Below, piece after piece: positions 19,198 to 28,376 of a stretch of DNA of 64,000 nucleotides. The notes below the pieces were generated by a model. The model worked only from the letters and a program-made list of their open reading frames with translations, had not been told where the DNA came from and did not search any database. The first letter of the stretch is position 1, and every line of letters starts with the position of its first letter. A program made the position numbers and the translations under genes. The stretch is from Olsenella sp. An290 (lineage in GTDB: Bacteria > Actinomycetota > Coriobacteriia > Coriobacteriales > Atopobiaceae). The stretch is from the NCBI RefSeq assembly GCF_002159535.1, contig NZ_NFIU01000002.1:62001-126000 (forward strand), given 5' to 3'.

Positions 19198-20155
19198 CCC
19201 CGTCCCCCTTCCGGCGGTCGAACGCCTCGTAGGCGTCCACGATGCGCGCCACGAGCGCGTGGCGCACGATGTCGTTGCGGTCGAGGTCGACGAAGGCGAC
19301 GCCGTCGATCCCCTCGAGCACGCGCCGGGCCGACTCCAGGCCGCCCTCGCCGGGCAGGTCGCGCTGGGAGGCGTCGCCGGTCACGACGAAGGTGGACGAG
19401 AAGCCCAGGCGCGTGAGGAACATCTTCATCTGCTCGGGCGTGGTGTTCTGCGCCTCGTCAAGGATGACGAAGGCGTTGTTGAAGGTCCGCCCGCGCATGT
19501 AGGCGAGGGGCGCGATCTCGATGACGCCCTGCTCGATGAGGGCGTTGCCCTTCTCGATGTCGGTCATGTCGAAGAGCGCGTCGTAGAGCGGACGGACGTA
19601 GGGGTCGAGCTTCTCCTGGAGCGTGCCGGGGAGAAACCCGAGCGACTCGCCGGCCTCCACCACGGGGCGGGCCAGCACGATGCGCCCGACCTCGCGGCGC
19701 TTGAGGGCCGCCACGGCCATCGCCATGGCGAGGTAGGTCTTTCCGGTGCCGGCGGGCCCCAGGCCAAAGGTGACCGTGTTCGCCCGGATGGCGTCGACGT
19801 AGCGCTTCTGGCCGGCGGTCTTGGGGCGAAGCGCGCGGCCCCGGTAGGTGAGCAGGATGTCGTCAGAGCCGATCCTGGCGCGCTCGGCGCCGTGGCGTAC
19901 CTGGTCGATCACGAGGTCGACGTCGGGGCCGGTGAGGTGCTCCCCCATCTCGACGAGCCGGATGAGGCGCGAGAAGACCGAGGTCACCTGGTCGACGACG
20001 TCGGCGGCGCCCGAGACCGTGACGTAGCAGCCCCGCACCGAGACCATGGCGTCGAAGGCGGCCTCGACGCGGCGCAGCAGGACGTCGGCGGGGCCCATGA
20101 GCTCCGTCGGGTCCACCGAGTCGGGGATGGTGAGACGTACCTGGGTTGGCTCCAT
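19187..20155 (-). CDS. phoH: PhoH family ATPase
   Basis: A 322-residue protein with an N-terminal KH-like region, then a PhoH ATPase with Walker A GPAGTGKT and Walker B VILDEAQNTTPEQMKMFLTR. It is the PhoH-like (PhoL) type found next to ybeY. The molecular function is not well established; the neighbourhood suggests RNA or ribosome processing. It follows mtaB and overlaps ybeY. Confidence 0.94.
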   Translation of the reverse strand: MEPTQVRLTIPDSVDPTELMGPADVLLRRVEAAFDAMVSVRGCYVTVSGAADVVDQVTSVFSRLIRLVEMGEHLTGPDVDLVIDQVRHGAERARIGSDDILLTYRGRALRPKTAGQKRYVDAIRANTVTFGLGPAGTGKTYLAMAMAVAALKRREVGRIVLARPVVEAGESLGFLPGTLQEKLDPYVRPLYDALFDMTDIEKGNALIEQGVIEIAPLAYMRGRTFNNAFVILDEAQNTTPEQMKMFLTRLGFSSTFVVTGDASQRDLPGEGGLESARRVLEGIDGVAFVDLDRNDIVRHALVARIVDAYEAFDRRKGDGDGK

Positions 20156-20172
20156 GCTCCTCCTTGGGGTCG

Positions 20173-21492
20173 CTACCCCCGATGATAGCCGATGCGGGCG
20201 GGCGGCTCGGGGATAGAGAGCGTCTCCCCCACGAGCGTGGCGTCTGCGCCCACGGCCGCAAGGCGCACGCGGACGAGGGAGTCCACGGGCAGGCCCGGGT
20301 CCACGGTCACGTCAAAGAGCCCGCCGGAGACGCCGCGGCCCGGGTACTGGACGACGACGAGGTCCTCGGAGCCCACGAGGCGGCGGGCCTCCTCGAGGCG
20401 CATCCCCTCAGCGAGCTCGCGGGCGCGGCGCGAGCGCTCGGCGCTCACGTGCGGGTCCACCTGGCCCGGCATGGTCGCGGCCGGGGTGCCCGGGCGGCGC
20501 GAGTAGCGGAAGACGTGCATCCGCGAGAAGCGCATCTCGCGGCAGAAGTCGAGGCTCCGCTCGAACTCCTCGTCCGTCTCGCCGGGAAAGCCCACGATGA
20601 GGTCGGTCCCCAGGGAGACGCCCGGGACGTGGCGGCGGGCGGTCTCCACCACGCGCCGGAAGAGGTCCGTGCGGTAGACGCGCGCCATGCGGCGCAGGGT
20701 CTCGTCGCAGCCGGACTGAAGGCACACGTGCAGGAAGGGCGCGACGCGCCCGTCCGAGGCGGCGATCTGGCGGCAGAGCTCCTCGGTCACGTCGGGCGGC
20801 TCGATCGAGGAGAGGCGCACGCGCTCGACATCAGTCTCGTCGAGGATGCGGCAAAGAAGCCCCGGAAGGGCGAGCCCCTCCCCCTCGGCGCGGTAGCTCC
20901 CCAGGTTGATGCCCGTGAGCACGACCTCGCGGGCGCCGCGGGCGCACGCCGCGCGCACCTCGTCGAGGACGGCCTCGGGAGCGAGGCTGCGCGCGCGGCC
21001 GCGGGCGCGCCAGACGATGCAGTAGGTGCAGCGGTTGTCGCAGCCGTCCTGGATCTTGATGCCCGGGCGCGTGCGGCCGGTGGGCGTGGGGGCGAGCGCC
21101 GACGCGGCGCCCTCGCACGACGACCCGTCCTCGGGCACGTCGAGCTCGGCCAGGACCACGCCCGCCACGCGGGACTTGTCGCGCTCCACGACCACGTTGG
21201 GGCCGAGGCCGGCGAGCTCGTCGGCAAAGAGGCTCGCCACGCAGCCCGTGGCCACCACGAGCGGGGCCTGGGGCAGCAGCGCCGCGCGACGGACGGCCTT
21301 TCTCGTCTTGGCCTCCGCCTCGGCGGTGACGGCGCAGGTGTTCACCACCACCGCGGCCGCCTCGGCCTCGTCGACGAGCGGCACCCCCGCGCGCTCGAGG
21401 GCCGAGGCCATGAGGTCGAGCTCGACGCGGTTGACGCGACACCCCAGGTTCACGAGGGCGACGCCCGACCGGGCGTCGCGCGCGCCTCTCAC
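20173..21492 (-). CDS. mtaB: tRNA t6A37 methylthiotransferase MtaB
   Basis: A 439-residue radical-SAM methylthiotransferase. The N-terminal cluster domain has [14 protein letters not shown] and [17 protein letters not shown], the radical SAM motif is [12 protein letters not shown], and a TRAM domain ends the protein. The NxxCAVT form and the TEAE/K block are typical of MtaB, which converts t6A to ms2t6A in tRNA. I chose the GTG at 21492, which overlaps the dnaJ stop (GTGA). The in-frame open stretch further upstream is only the antisense-free shadow of dnaJ in another frame. Confidence 0.93.
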   Translation of the reverse strand: MRGARDARSGVALVNLGCRVNRVELDLMASALERAGVPLVDEAEAAAVVVNTCAVTAEAEAKTRKAVRRAALLPQAPLVVATGCVASLFADELAGLGPNVVVERDKSRVAGVVLAELDVPEDGSSCEGAASALAPTPTGRTRPGIKIQDGCDNRCTYCIVWRARGRARSLAPEAVLDEVRAACARGAREVVLTGINLGSYRAEGEGLALPGLLCRILDETDVERVRLSSIEPPDVTEELCRQIAASDGRVAPFLHVCLQSGCDETLRRMARVYRTDLFRRVVETARRHVPGVSLGTDLIVGFPGETDEEFERSLDFCREMRFSRMHVFRYSRRPGTPAATMPGQVDPHVSAERSRRARELAEGMRLEEARRLVGSEDLVVVQYPGRGVSGGLFDVTVDPGLPVDSLVRVRLAAVGADATLVGETLSIPEPPARIGYHRG

Positions 21493-22718
21493 CTGCGGCT
21501 CCTGAACGGGTTCTTCGGCGCGTGCCAGCGCTCCTTGGCAAAGTGCTCGGCGGCGTTTTCCGCCGACGGCGAGAAGCCCTCGCGCTCCGCGGCCTCCTCG
21601 AGGTCCCTCTCTGCCGCCGCGTCCTCGCCGAGCGCCCTCTGGGCGACGAGGGCGGCCACGTCGAGGAGCTGCTTCTGGGTGAGGTCGCGCGGGGTCTCCA
21701 CCTGGACCACGGCCACGAGGTTGCCGCGCGCGATCATGCCCATGCGCGGCATGCCCTTGCGCTCCACGACGACCTGCTGGCCGAACTGGCACCCGGCGGG
21801 CACCTCCACGGTGACGCGCTCCCCCTCCATGATGCCGTCGATGGTGACGGTGGCGCCCACGATGGCCTGGAGGGAGTCCACGCGAACAGTGCAGTAGAGG
21901 TCGTCGCCGCGGCGCTCGAAGCGGTCGGACTCCTCGACCTCGATGCTCACGACGAGGTTGCCGCAGGTGTCGCCGCGCAGGCCCGCCTCGCCCTTCCCCT
22001 CGACGGTGAGCGTCTGGCCGCTGTGGACGCCGGCCGGGACCTGGACCTCGACCTTCTCGCGGGAGGGGGTGCGGCCCTGGCCCTCGCAGGTCTCGCAGGG
22101 GTGGTCGATGACCTGGCCCTGGCCGCCGCAGGCCGGGCAGGTTGTCTGGGTCTGCATCTGGCCGAAGATCGTGCGCTGGACCTCGACGACGCGGCCGGTG
22201 CCGTGGCAGCGCTCGCAGGTGTGCATCTTGCCGCCCTCGGCCGCGCCCGTGCCGCCGCAGTCCTCGCACGGAGCGAGGCGCGTGTAGGCGACGGTCTTGT
22301 GGCAGCCCGCCGCGGCCTCCTCGAGGGTCACCGTGAGGCGGATGCCCATGTCGCGGCCGCGGGTGCGCGCCTGGCCGGCCGCGCGGCCCGCGCCCCCGCC
22401 GAAGAAGGAGTCGAAGATGTCGCCGAACCCGAAGCCGCCCCCGCCGAAGATGTCGGAGACGTCCACGTAGTCCGAGCCAAAGCCCGCCGGGCCGTTGGGG
22501 TCCCCGTAGCGGTCGTAGTTGGCGCGCTTCTGGTCGTCGGAGAGGACTGAGTAGGCCTCGTTGACCTCCTTGAAGCGCTCCTCGGCGTCCGGGGCGTCCG
22601 AGACGTCCGGGTGGAGCTTGCGGGCCTTCTTGAGGAACGCCCGCTTGATCGTCTTGGCATCTGCGTCGCGAGGCACCTCGAGCACCTCGTAGTAGTCCTT
22701 CTTCGGTTCCACGTGCAT
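21489..22718 (-). CDS. dnaJ: Chaperone protein DnaJ
   Basis: A 409-residue type I DnaJ. The J domain (residues 8-70) is followed by a Gly/Phe-rich linker and four CxxCxGxG zinc repeats ([32 protein letters not shown]). Two substrate-binding beta domains complete it. It stimulates DnaK ATPase and delivers substrates. The C-terminal tail after about residue 370 is longer than in E. coli. mtaB overlaps its stop codon. A DnaJ paralogue lies just upstream. Confidence 0.96.
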   Translation of the reverse strand: MHVEPKKDYYEVLEVPRDADAKTIKRAFLKKARKLHPDVSDAPDAEERFKEVNEAYSVLSDDQKRANYDRYGDPNGPAGFGSDYVDVSDIFGGGGFGFGDIFDSFFGGGAGRAAGQARTRGRDMGIRLTVTLEEAAAGCHKTVAYTRLAPCEDCGGTGAAEGGKMHTCERCHGTGRVVEVQRTIFGQMQTQTTCPACGGQGQVIDHPCETCEGQGRTPSREKVEVQVPAGVHSGQTLTVEGKGEAGLRGDTCGNLVVSIEVEESDRFERRGDDLYCTVRVDSLQAIVGATVTIDGIMEGERVTVEVPAGCQFGQQVVVERKGMPRMGMIARGNLVAVVQVETPRDLTQKQLLDVAALVAQRALGEDAAAERDLEEAAEREGFSPSAENAAEHFAKERWHAPKNPFRSRR

Positions 22719-22749
22719 ACTCCCGAGTTCGTGCGTACCGTGCGAGGGG

Positions 22750-22755
22750 TTTATA
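22750..22755 (-). promoter_or_regulatory. -10 element of dnaJ
   Basis: TATAAA on the minus strand lies 31 bases upstream of the dnaJ start, directly after the hairpin that ends the upstream gene. No clear -35 or CIRCE-type inverted repeat is present. Confidence 0.45.
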
Positions 22756-22762
22756 CCCGCAA

Positions 22763-22789
22763 ACGGGCGGGGGACGCGCCCCCGCCCGT
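22763..22789 (-). terminator. Hairpin between the DnaJ-like gene and dnaJ
   Basis: A perfect 11-bp stem ACGGGCGGGGG with a five-base loop, 27 bases after the DnaJ-like stop, is followed by only TTTGCGGG. It probably attenuates read-through into dnaJ. Confidence 0.6.
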
Positions 22790-22815
22790 CAACAAGCTAT
22801 CACTATTCCTGAAAA

Positions 22816-23928
22816 CTAGCCGTAGTAGCCGGGCCCCATGTAGCCCACGCGGCCGAGGCCGGAGGTGCAGGAGAGCATCATCGCCAGGAACAGGGCGATC
22901 ATGAGGCCGTTTGAGGCGCCGTTCAGAAGCGCCACGCCGCCGTTTCGCCACCAGCGGGCGCGGGGGCGCACGCCGTCGCGCGCCACGAGCACGCATCCGG
23001 CCACAAGGCAGACGCCCACGATGAGGGCCATCGACGAGAGGGTCTGCGTGACGAGGCCGAGCGCGATAAACGGCACCGCAAAGCCGATGAGGTTGAAGCC
23101 GCTCGCCTGCGAGCGCGTGAGGCGCTCCTCCGGCACGCAGACGCGGCAGACGAAGTCGCCCGCCGAGGAGCCGTTGGTGCCCGCGTTGCCCATGCCGGGG
23201 ACGCGGACCTCGTCGCCGTCGTGGCTGCCGGCCGGGACGTTGACGACGACCTCGCTCGCGGTGAGCGTCCGGCCCGTGCCGCCGCAGGCGGAGCAGGGGT
23301 CGGCGACCACGCGGCCGGTGCCCTCGCACTCCGGGCAGGTCATCATCATGACGCCGAACAGGCCCGTGTCCACGGTGATGTGGCCGGAGCCGCCGCAGGT
23401 GGGGCAGGTCTCGGAGTGCTCGGACTGCACCGAGCCCGAGCCGTGGCAGACGTCGCAGGAGGCGTAGCGCTGGTAGGTGACGCCGCGGCGCGTGCCGGAC
23501 GCCGCCGTGGCGGCGTCCACGGTGAGCTCGAAGACCACGTCGGCGCCCGCCTTGGGGTTGTAGGCGCGCGAGCGGCGGCGCGAGGAGGCGCCGCCGAAGC
23601 CCGAGCCGAAGGGCCCCCAGCCAAAGGGGCTCCCGCCGAAGCCGGCGAAGGGGTCGTAGGAGCCGCCCTGCCCGTCCGTGGGGCCGTCATAGCCCGCGAA
23701 GGGCGAGCCCGAGCGCATGGCGTCGTAGCGCTTGCGCTTGTCGGCGTCGGAGAGGACCGCGTAGGCCTCGGAGACCTCCTTGAAGCGCTCCTCGGCGTCG
23801 GGCGCCTTGTTGACGTCGGGGTGGAGCTTGCGGGCCTTCTGCTGGAAGGCCCTGCGGATCTCCTCGGGGGAGGCGTCCTTCTCGACGCCCAGGACGGCGT
23901 AGTAGTCCTTGTCGTTCATCGATGCCAT
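22816..23928 (-). CDS. DnaJ-like protein with C-terminal membrane segments
   Basis: A 370-residue paralogue of DnaJ. A complete J domain with HPD (residues about 8-70), a Gly/Phe-rich linker and four zinc repeats (CDVCHGSG, CPTCGGSG, CPECEGTG, CSACGGTG) are present. Only part of the first substrate-binding domain follows, up to about residue 270. From there the second beta domain is missing, replaced by two or three hydrophobic helices and a short tail ending GYMGPGYYG. It would tether a DnaJ to the membrane. An ATG three codons later is an alternative start; SD GGGAGA favours 23928. Confidence 0.8.
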   Translation of the reverse strand: MASMNDKDYYAVLGVEKDASPEEIRRAFQQKARKLHPDVNKAPDAEERFKEVSEAYAVLSDADKRKRYDAMRSGSPFAGYDGPTDGQGGSYDPFAGFGGSPFGWGPFGSGFGGASSRRRSRAYNPKAGADVVFELTVDAATAASGTRRGVTYQRYASCDVCHGSGSVQSEHSETCPTCGGSGHITVDTGLFGVMMMTCPECEGTGRVVADPCSACGGTGRTLTASEVVVNVPAGSHDGDEVRVPGMGNAGTNGSSAGDFVCRVCVPEERLTRSQASGFNLIGFAVPFIALGLVTQTLSSMALIVGVCLVAGCVLVARDGVRPRARWWRNGGVALLNGASNGLMIALFLAMMLSCTSGLGRVGYMGPGYYG

Positions 23929-23969
23929 GTGGCGGGTCTCCCGTTGCTGTTCGTGACGCAGGTGAGGGA

Positions 23970-23975
23970 ATTATA
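23970..23975 (-). promoter_or_regulatory. -10 element of the DnaJ-like gene
   Basis: A perfect TATAAT on the minus strand lies about 42 bases upstream of the start codon. The -35 region is GC-rich and unclear. Confidence 0.5.
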
Positions 23976-24111
23976 TCCGGAGAGGGCGGGCGGAATCGCG
24001 CCGGCACGGCGTATCCGCGCGGTCCACACGTGACGGCCCCGCCAGGGAGGCTCCCCTCCCGCGGGACGCGAGCCCTTCTCGGCGGGGCGGCCGGCCCCTT
24101 CCGCCCAGTGC

Positions 24112-24582
24112 CTACTCGGAGAGGCGGACCTGACGGTAGGAGACCCCGCAGCGCTCGAGGATGTTCTTGGAGATGAGGTTGTCCTCGGTGCCGCAGTACT
24201 TGTCGTCAAGGTAGACGACCTCCCCGATCCCCGCCTGCACGAGGGTCTTGGCGCACTCGTGGCACGGGAAGAGCGTCACGTAGGCCGTGGCGCCCGTCAT
24301 GTCCTTGAGCGAGCCCCGGTAGTTGAGGATCGCGTTGGCCTCGGCGTGGATGACGTAGTTGTGCTTGTCGTGGAGCGGGTCGTCGTCCGTGCCCCAGGGG
24401 AACTCGTCGTCGTTGAGGCCGGTGGGCGTGCCGTTGTAGCCCACCGAGAGGATCCGGTGGTTGGTGTCGGCGATGCAGGCCCCCACCTGCGTGTTGGGGT
24501 CCTTGCTGCGCAGGCTCGCCGCGATGGCCGCCTTCATGAAGAACTCGTCCCAGCTGATGACGTCGGTGCGCTTGCCCGGCAT
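24112..24582 (-). CDS. comEB: Deoxycytidylate (dCMP) deaminase family protein, ComEB-like
   Basis: A 156-residue zinc deaminase with HAEANAIL (the HAE motif) and PCHECAKTL (PCxxC). These residues bind the catalytic zinc. The family makes dUMP from dCMP for dTTP synthesis; in Bacillus it is encoded in the comE operon but is not needed for DNA uptake. Here it stands alone, divergent from the GIY-YIG gene. GAGGGGAG precedes the ATG. Confidence 0.93.
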   Translation of the reverse strand: MPGKRTDVISWDEFFMKAAIAASLRSKDPNTQVGACIADTNHRILSVGYNGTPTGLNDDEFPWGTDDDPLHDKHNYVIHAEANAILNYRGSLKDMTGATAYVTLFPCHECAKTLVQAGIGEVVYLDDKYCGTEDNLISKNILERCGVSYRQVRLSE

Positions 24583-24715
24583 GGCGCTCCCCTCTCGTTA
24601 CGTTGTCGCTGCCAGCATGGCGCATTTGAGGCGGTCGCGCAACTCGAGGTTCTTGGAAGAAGCTCTGACAGGAAGAACGCGGAACGTCAAAGCGGCTCAC
24701 CTCCCGATCGATTCG

Positions 24716-24724
24716 TGCCACAAT
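24716..24724 (+). promoter_or_regulatory. Possible extended -10 of the GIY-YIG gene
   Basis: TGCCACAAT on the plus strand resembles the TGCTACAnT elements of this genome. It would give a leader of about 20 bases ending in GGGAGGTGCC before the ATG. Confidence 0.4.
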
Positions 24725-24750
24725 GGACCCACGACCCCTTGGGAGGTGCC

Positions 24751-25683
24751 ATGAAGCCGAGCCACGATGCGTTGGGTGCGCCCATTCCCGCCCTGCCGCT
24801 CCTGGGCATTACCGAGAAGAACGTCGGAAGCTACTCGGTCAGGCTCAACAAGATTCTCCCCCAGCTCAACCCCTTCTCGCTGCCACGAGAGGCACTGTAC
24901 GACCACCTCTTTGGCCACCGGTGGTCCGACAAGGAAAAGAACCGTCGCTACCACATCCACGGCAAGAGCGTGCTCCAATTTCTGCAGCTGGAGCAGGGCT
25001 CCTCACAGTACCTGTTCATGGGCTGCTTCTCCATGGCGGGGATGAGCGTGAAGAAAAGCTACGACGGCCCCCTTGATCTCGTCTACGACTGGCGGGGACA
25101 TGAGGATGAGAGCCTCGCGCCCTTCGTCGGACGTCTCGTAATCAGCTGCAAGCGTGACCAGGGGTACACGGGCATGGACTTTGACCTGACCAACCCCAAG
25201 AACGCGAAGAGCTTCCTCGAGCGGGCCGTCGTCCACAGCGTCAGGCCGACCCCGTTCCGCGTGAGGCCGTTTCCGGGCTATGACCAGATGCGCCTCTCGC
25301 ATCCCGAGCTGGTCGCCGCCGTACAGGACGAAGAGTGGAAGGTCGCCCTGGGCAATGTGCAGGGCGTATACCTCCAGACCGACCTCTCCAATGGGTGGCA
25401 CTATGTCGGCGCCGCATACAGCAGGAATGGGGAGCGAACGGGGCTGCTCTCGCGGCTGACCGAGTACGCCTTCGGCGACCACACGGGCGGCAATCTGCGG
25501 CTCAAGCAGATTCCCGACGCCGCGAGCCACATCGAGCGCTACTTCCAGTACTCGATTCTAGAAGTGTTCGACATGAAGGCGGACGCACGCACCATCGTCG
25601 AGCGCGAGCACTGGTGGATGCAGACGCTCAGTTCAGTGCGCCACCTTGACGACCCGTGCCCCCACGGCTACAACACCCTCTAG
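24751..25683 (+). CDS. GIY-YIG nuclease domain protein with unknown N-terminal domain
   Basis: A 310-residue protein read on the plus strand against its neighbours. The C-terminal part (about 203-310) is a GIY-YIG domain with GVYLQTD at 205-211, YVGAA at 218-222, an Arg in LLSRLTEYA, a Glu in VEREHWW near 285 and a late Asn in HGYNTL. All positions normally needed for catalysis seem present. Residues 1-200 match no domain I recognise; they contain LVISCKRDQGYTGMDFDL. GGGAGGTGCC precedes the ATG, so in-frame open sequence further upstream is not part of it. Its orientation, isolation and lack of a housekeeping partner suggest an accessory, perhaps defence or mobile, nuclease; that is inference. 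Confidence 0.75.
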   Translation: MKPSHDALGAPIPALPLLGITEKNVGSYSVRLNKILPQLNPFSLPREALYDHLFGHRWSDKEKNRRYHIHGKSVLQFLQLEQGSSQYLFMGCFSMAGMSVKKSYDGPLDLVYDWRGHEDESLAPFVGRLVISCKRDQGYTGMDFDLTNPKNAKSFLERAVVHSVRPTPFRVRPFPGYDQMRLSHPELVAAVQDEEWKVALGNVQGVYLQTDLSNGWHYVGAAYSRNGERTGLLSRLTEYAFGDHTGGNLRLKQIPDAASHIERYFQYSILEVFDMKADARTIVEREHWWMQTLSSVRHLDDPCPHGYNTL

Positions 25684-25741
25684 CTAACCCCCCCGGCATG
25701 CCGATGCCGTCACGACCGATCGCCAGGGCGGAGGAGCTGCG

Positions 25742-25781
25742 CGGAATCGGGTGGCGGGAAGGCATCTTCCACGCGATTCCG
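25742..25781. terminator. Hairpin between the convergent GIY-YIG gene and hemW
   Basis: CGGAATCG and CGATTCCG pair around an inner GGAAG/CTTCC stem. It lies between two converging 3' ends and could end both transcripts, though there is no U-run on either strand. Confidence 0.45.
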
Positions 25782-25806
25782 ACGCGTCGATGGATGAGGC
25801 TCCCGG

Positions 25807-27027
25807 CTAGCAGCTGGCGGACGCGACCTCGCCGGGCGCGAGGTCCCAGAGGGCGCCGTAGAGCTCGTTGCCGAGGAGCCAGCCCTGCTCGGTGGGTGCC
25901 AGCCGACCGCCCTTCTCGGCCAGGAGGCCGCGGGCGAGAAGATCGTCGACGGCGTCGTCAAGCCGGGCGCCGAAGAGCACCCTCGCGCGTGAGACGAGCG
26001 CCGGGTCCAGCCCCTCCGTGAGGCGCGCCCCGAGCATGAGGTCCTCCGCCACCGCCTGGGGCTCCGTCAGAAACTCGAGCGAGAAGGACTGCGCGCAGAG
26101 CCGGGCGTCACCGGCGAGCTCGCGGCGCCCCGTCTCCCCCGTGAGGCGCACGCGCACGGCGCCCCCCGGCGGTGCGGGAAGCTTTGGGCAGGCGGTGGAA
26201 AGTCTCAGGTACTCCTCTAGGTTGAGCATACTTGAGGCTCCGGTGCCCAGGCCGAGATAGGACCGGCCCGTCCAGTAGGCCTTGTTGTGCCGGCACGCCT
26301 TACCTGCCCGGGCGTAGCTCGCCACCTCGTAGCGAGCATATCCATGACTCTCAAGTAGAGCTTGAGCCTTCGTCATTCTCTCGGCCTGAACCTCGGGGGC
26401 GTTCCACATGCAGGGGTCGTCCGCATAGCGGCGGTCGAGCGCCGTGCCCTCCTCGATCTGGAGCGGGTAGACGCTCAGGTGGCCCACGCCGAGCGCGACC
26501 GCCCCCTCGAGCGTCCGCGCCCAGCTCTCGTGCGTCTGGCCGGGCGTCGCGCACATGAGGTCAACCGACACGTCGAGCCCGCTCGCCACGGCCGCAGCCA
26601 CCCGCTCCCGCGCGCACGCCGCGTCATGGAGGCGCCCCAGCTCGGCGAGCTCGGCGTCGTCCAGGCTCTGCACGCCGATCGAGAGGCGCGTCGCACCCGC
26701 GTCGCGCGCGGAGAGAAGGACCTCGTCGCAAAGCGAGTCCGGGTTGGCCTCGCAGGTGAGCTCCGAGGGGGCCGCAAGGTCCGCGACCCTCTTGAGCAGG
26801 GTGCCCAGCCCTTGCGCGCCCAGCAGGGTCGGCGTGCCGCCGCCCAGGTAGGCCGTCTCGCAGCCCTCGAGAAACCCCAGCGAGGCCGCCTCGCCCAGCT
26901 GCGCTCCGAGGGCGCGCGCGTAGGCGTCCACGAGCGGGTCTTCCGCCGGCGTGGCCCACGAGGCGAAGTCGCAGTACGCGCACTTGCGCGCGCAGAACGG
27001 TATGTGCAGGTAAAGCGCCGACGCCAT
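25807..27027 (-). CDS. hemW: Radical SAM heme chaperone HemW
   Basis: A 406-residue radical SAM protein. It begins SALYLHIPFCARKCAYCDF with the CxxxCxxC cluster motif, followed by YLGGGTPTLL. These are typical of HemW, long annotated as oxygen-independent coproporphyrinogen oxidase (HemN-like). HemW carries heme to target proteins. It usually neighbours lepA, and here lepA-dusB lies just upstream. A C-terminal HemN-like domain is present but weakly conserved. Confidence 0.9.
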   Translation of the reverse strand: MASALYLHIPFCARKCAYCDFASWATPAEDPLVDAYARALGAQLGEAASLGFLEGCETAYLGGGTPTLLGAQGLGTLLKRVADLAAPSELTCEANPDSLCDEVLLSARDAGATRLSIGVQSLDDAELAELGRLHDAACARERVAAAVASGLDVSVDLMCATPGQTHESWARTLEGAVALGVGHLSVYPLQIEEGTALDRRYADDPCMWNAPEVQAERMTKAQALLESHGYARYEVASYARAGKACRHNKAYWTGRSYLGLGTGASSMLNLEEYLRLSTACPKLPAPPGGAVRVRLTGETGRRELAGDARLCAQSFSLEFLTEPQAVAEDLMLGARLTEGLDPALVSRARVLFGARLDDAVDDLLARGLLAEKGGRLAPTEQGWLLGNELYGALWDLAPGEVASASC

Positions 27028-27205
27028 CGTTTCCTCCCCAACGGTTCGTGCTCACTCGCAGTATACGGCGCTCGCCCGCGCGCCGCGCCGCCCCGGCGCG
27101 GCGGCCCCCGTGCTGGGGGCGGATCCTCGGGCGGGCAGGAATGGCGGGGCCTGCGCTGGAGTGGCGCCCCCGTTTCCCGCAAGGGCCAAAATCAGCGAAG
27201 ATACG

Positions 27206-27354
27206 CCGGTTTTGGGTAGCAAGTTTGATGCGCGGGCACATTGGGGGCACTTTTGCGGGCCGTTTGGGCGGCACGTTCTTCTCGCCACCTGCGCTTTTGT
27301 CAGATCGAGCGACAGGAGGGACGCCAGAACATCAAACCAATTACCTAAAACCGG
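27206..27354. repeat. MITE-like element: 25-base imperfect terminal inverted repeats
   Basis: The left arm (27206-27230) begins CCGGTTTT and ends GTTTGATG; the right arm (27330-27354) is its reverse complement at 20 of 25 positions. They enclose 99 bases with no reading frame. The element sits in the 359-base gap between dusB and hemW (27028-27386), which otherwise holds only GC-rich sequence. Confidence 0.55.
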
Positions 27355-27386
27355 GAGAGACCGGCCGGGGGCGGCGCGCCCGGCGC

Positions 27387-28376
27387 CTAGAGCACGTGCG
27401 CGCGGACCTCGGCGGCGACGGCAAGGAACTCCTCCGCCGTCACGCAGCTCATCGCGGCATTGCGCCAGCGGGCGGCGTCGGGCATGCCCTTGAAGTACCA
27501 GCCGGCAAGGCTCCGCGCCCGCTTGAGGTGGGCGCCCGTGGCGTCGAGCAGGCGCACGTGGCACGCGAAGGCGGCGATGCGCTCGGCGGGCGTGGGCTCG
27601 TGCCCCGAGAAGACCCACGGGTTGCCGTAGGTGCCGCGCGCCACCATCACGGCCGTCGCCCCGGTCTCCGCGAGCGCGCGCCGCGCCGCGCCGTGCGAGA
27701 GCATGTCACCCGAGGCTATGACGGGAATGCCCACGGCATCCACGACGCGGCTCACGGCGCCCCAGTCGGCCTCGCCGTGGTACATCTGCGTGGCAAAGCG
27801 GCCGTGCACGGCCACCGCGGCGGCGCCCGCGTCCTCCATCGCCCGCGCGAACTCGGGCGCGACCTCCTGGCCCATGTAGCGCCCGCGACGAATCTTCACC
27901 GTCACGTCGACGCCCGGGGCGCCCTCGCGGCAGGCGCGCACGATCTTGGCCGCGAGCTCGGGGTTCTCCAGAAGCGCCGAGCCCTCGCCCTTCTTGGTCA
28001 CCTTGGGCACGGGGCAGGCCATGTTGACGTCGATGAGCGCCAGGCGCTCCCCCAGGCGCGCCGCCACGCGCTCCGCGGACTCGCGGAAGAGCTCCGGCTT
28101 GGAGCCAAAGAGCTGGACCGCGATCTCCGGCTCGGCCGGGTCGGGGTCAACGAGCTCCCAGCTCTTCTCGCCGTAGTGGAGCCCCGCGCACGAGACCATC
28201 TCGGAGTAGGCGAGCGCCGCGCCGCCCGCGCGCGCCATGAGGCGGTACGCCGCGTCGGAGACGCCGGCCATCGGCGCCATGAGCAGCTTGCCGGCAAGCC
28301 TGCCGTCCCAGGCGGGAAGCGCGGGCGAGAGCCTGGCCGCCGGCGCAAACTCGGCCAGCACCTCGGCCGGCGTCAC
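27387..28376 (-). CDS. dusB: tRNA-dihydrouridine synthase (DusB-like)
   Basis: A 329-residue flavoenzyme. It has [15 protein letters not shown] near the N-terminus, the catalytic Cys in [19 protein letters not shown] and the FMN-binding GNPWVF near the end. It reduces uridines in the tRNA D-loop with NADPH. I chose the GTG at 28376, which overlaps the lepA stop (GTGA); sequence upstream in frame is a shadow of lepA. The exact target uridine is not determined by sequence alone. Confidence 0.92.
   Translation of the reverse strand: MTPAEVLAEFAPAARLSPALPAWDGRLAGKLLMAPMAGVSDAAYRLMARAGGAALAYSEMVSCAGLHYGEKSWELVDPDPAEPEIAVQLFGSKPELFRESAERVAARLGERLALIDVNMACPVPKVTKKGEGSALLENPELAAKIVRACREGAPGVDVTVKIRRGRYMGQEVAPEFARAMEDAGAAAVAVHGRFATQMYHGEADWGAVSRVVDAVGIPVIASGDMLSHGAARRALAETGATAVMVARGTYGNPWVFSGHEPTPAERIAAFACHVRLLDATGAHLKRARSLAGWYFKGMPDAARWRNAAMSCVTAEEFLAVAAEVRAHVL

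Noticed and set aside
21493-22269. N-terminal extension of MtaB through an open frame inside dnaJ
   Set aside because: The added residues are Arg/Gly/Pro-rich shadow translation. Family similarity starts at LVNLGCRVN, and a GTG overlapping the dnaJ stop is well placed.
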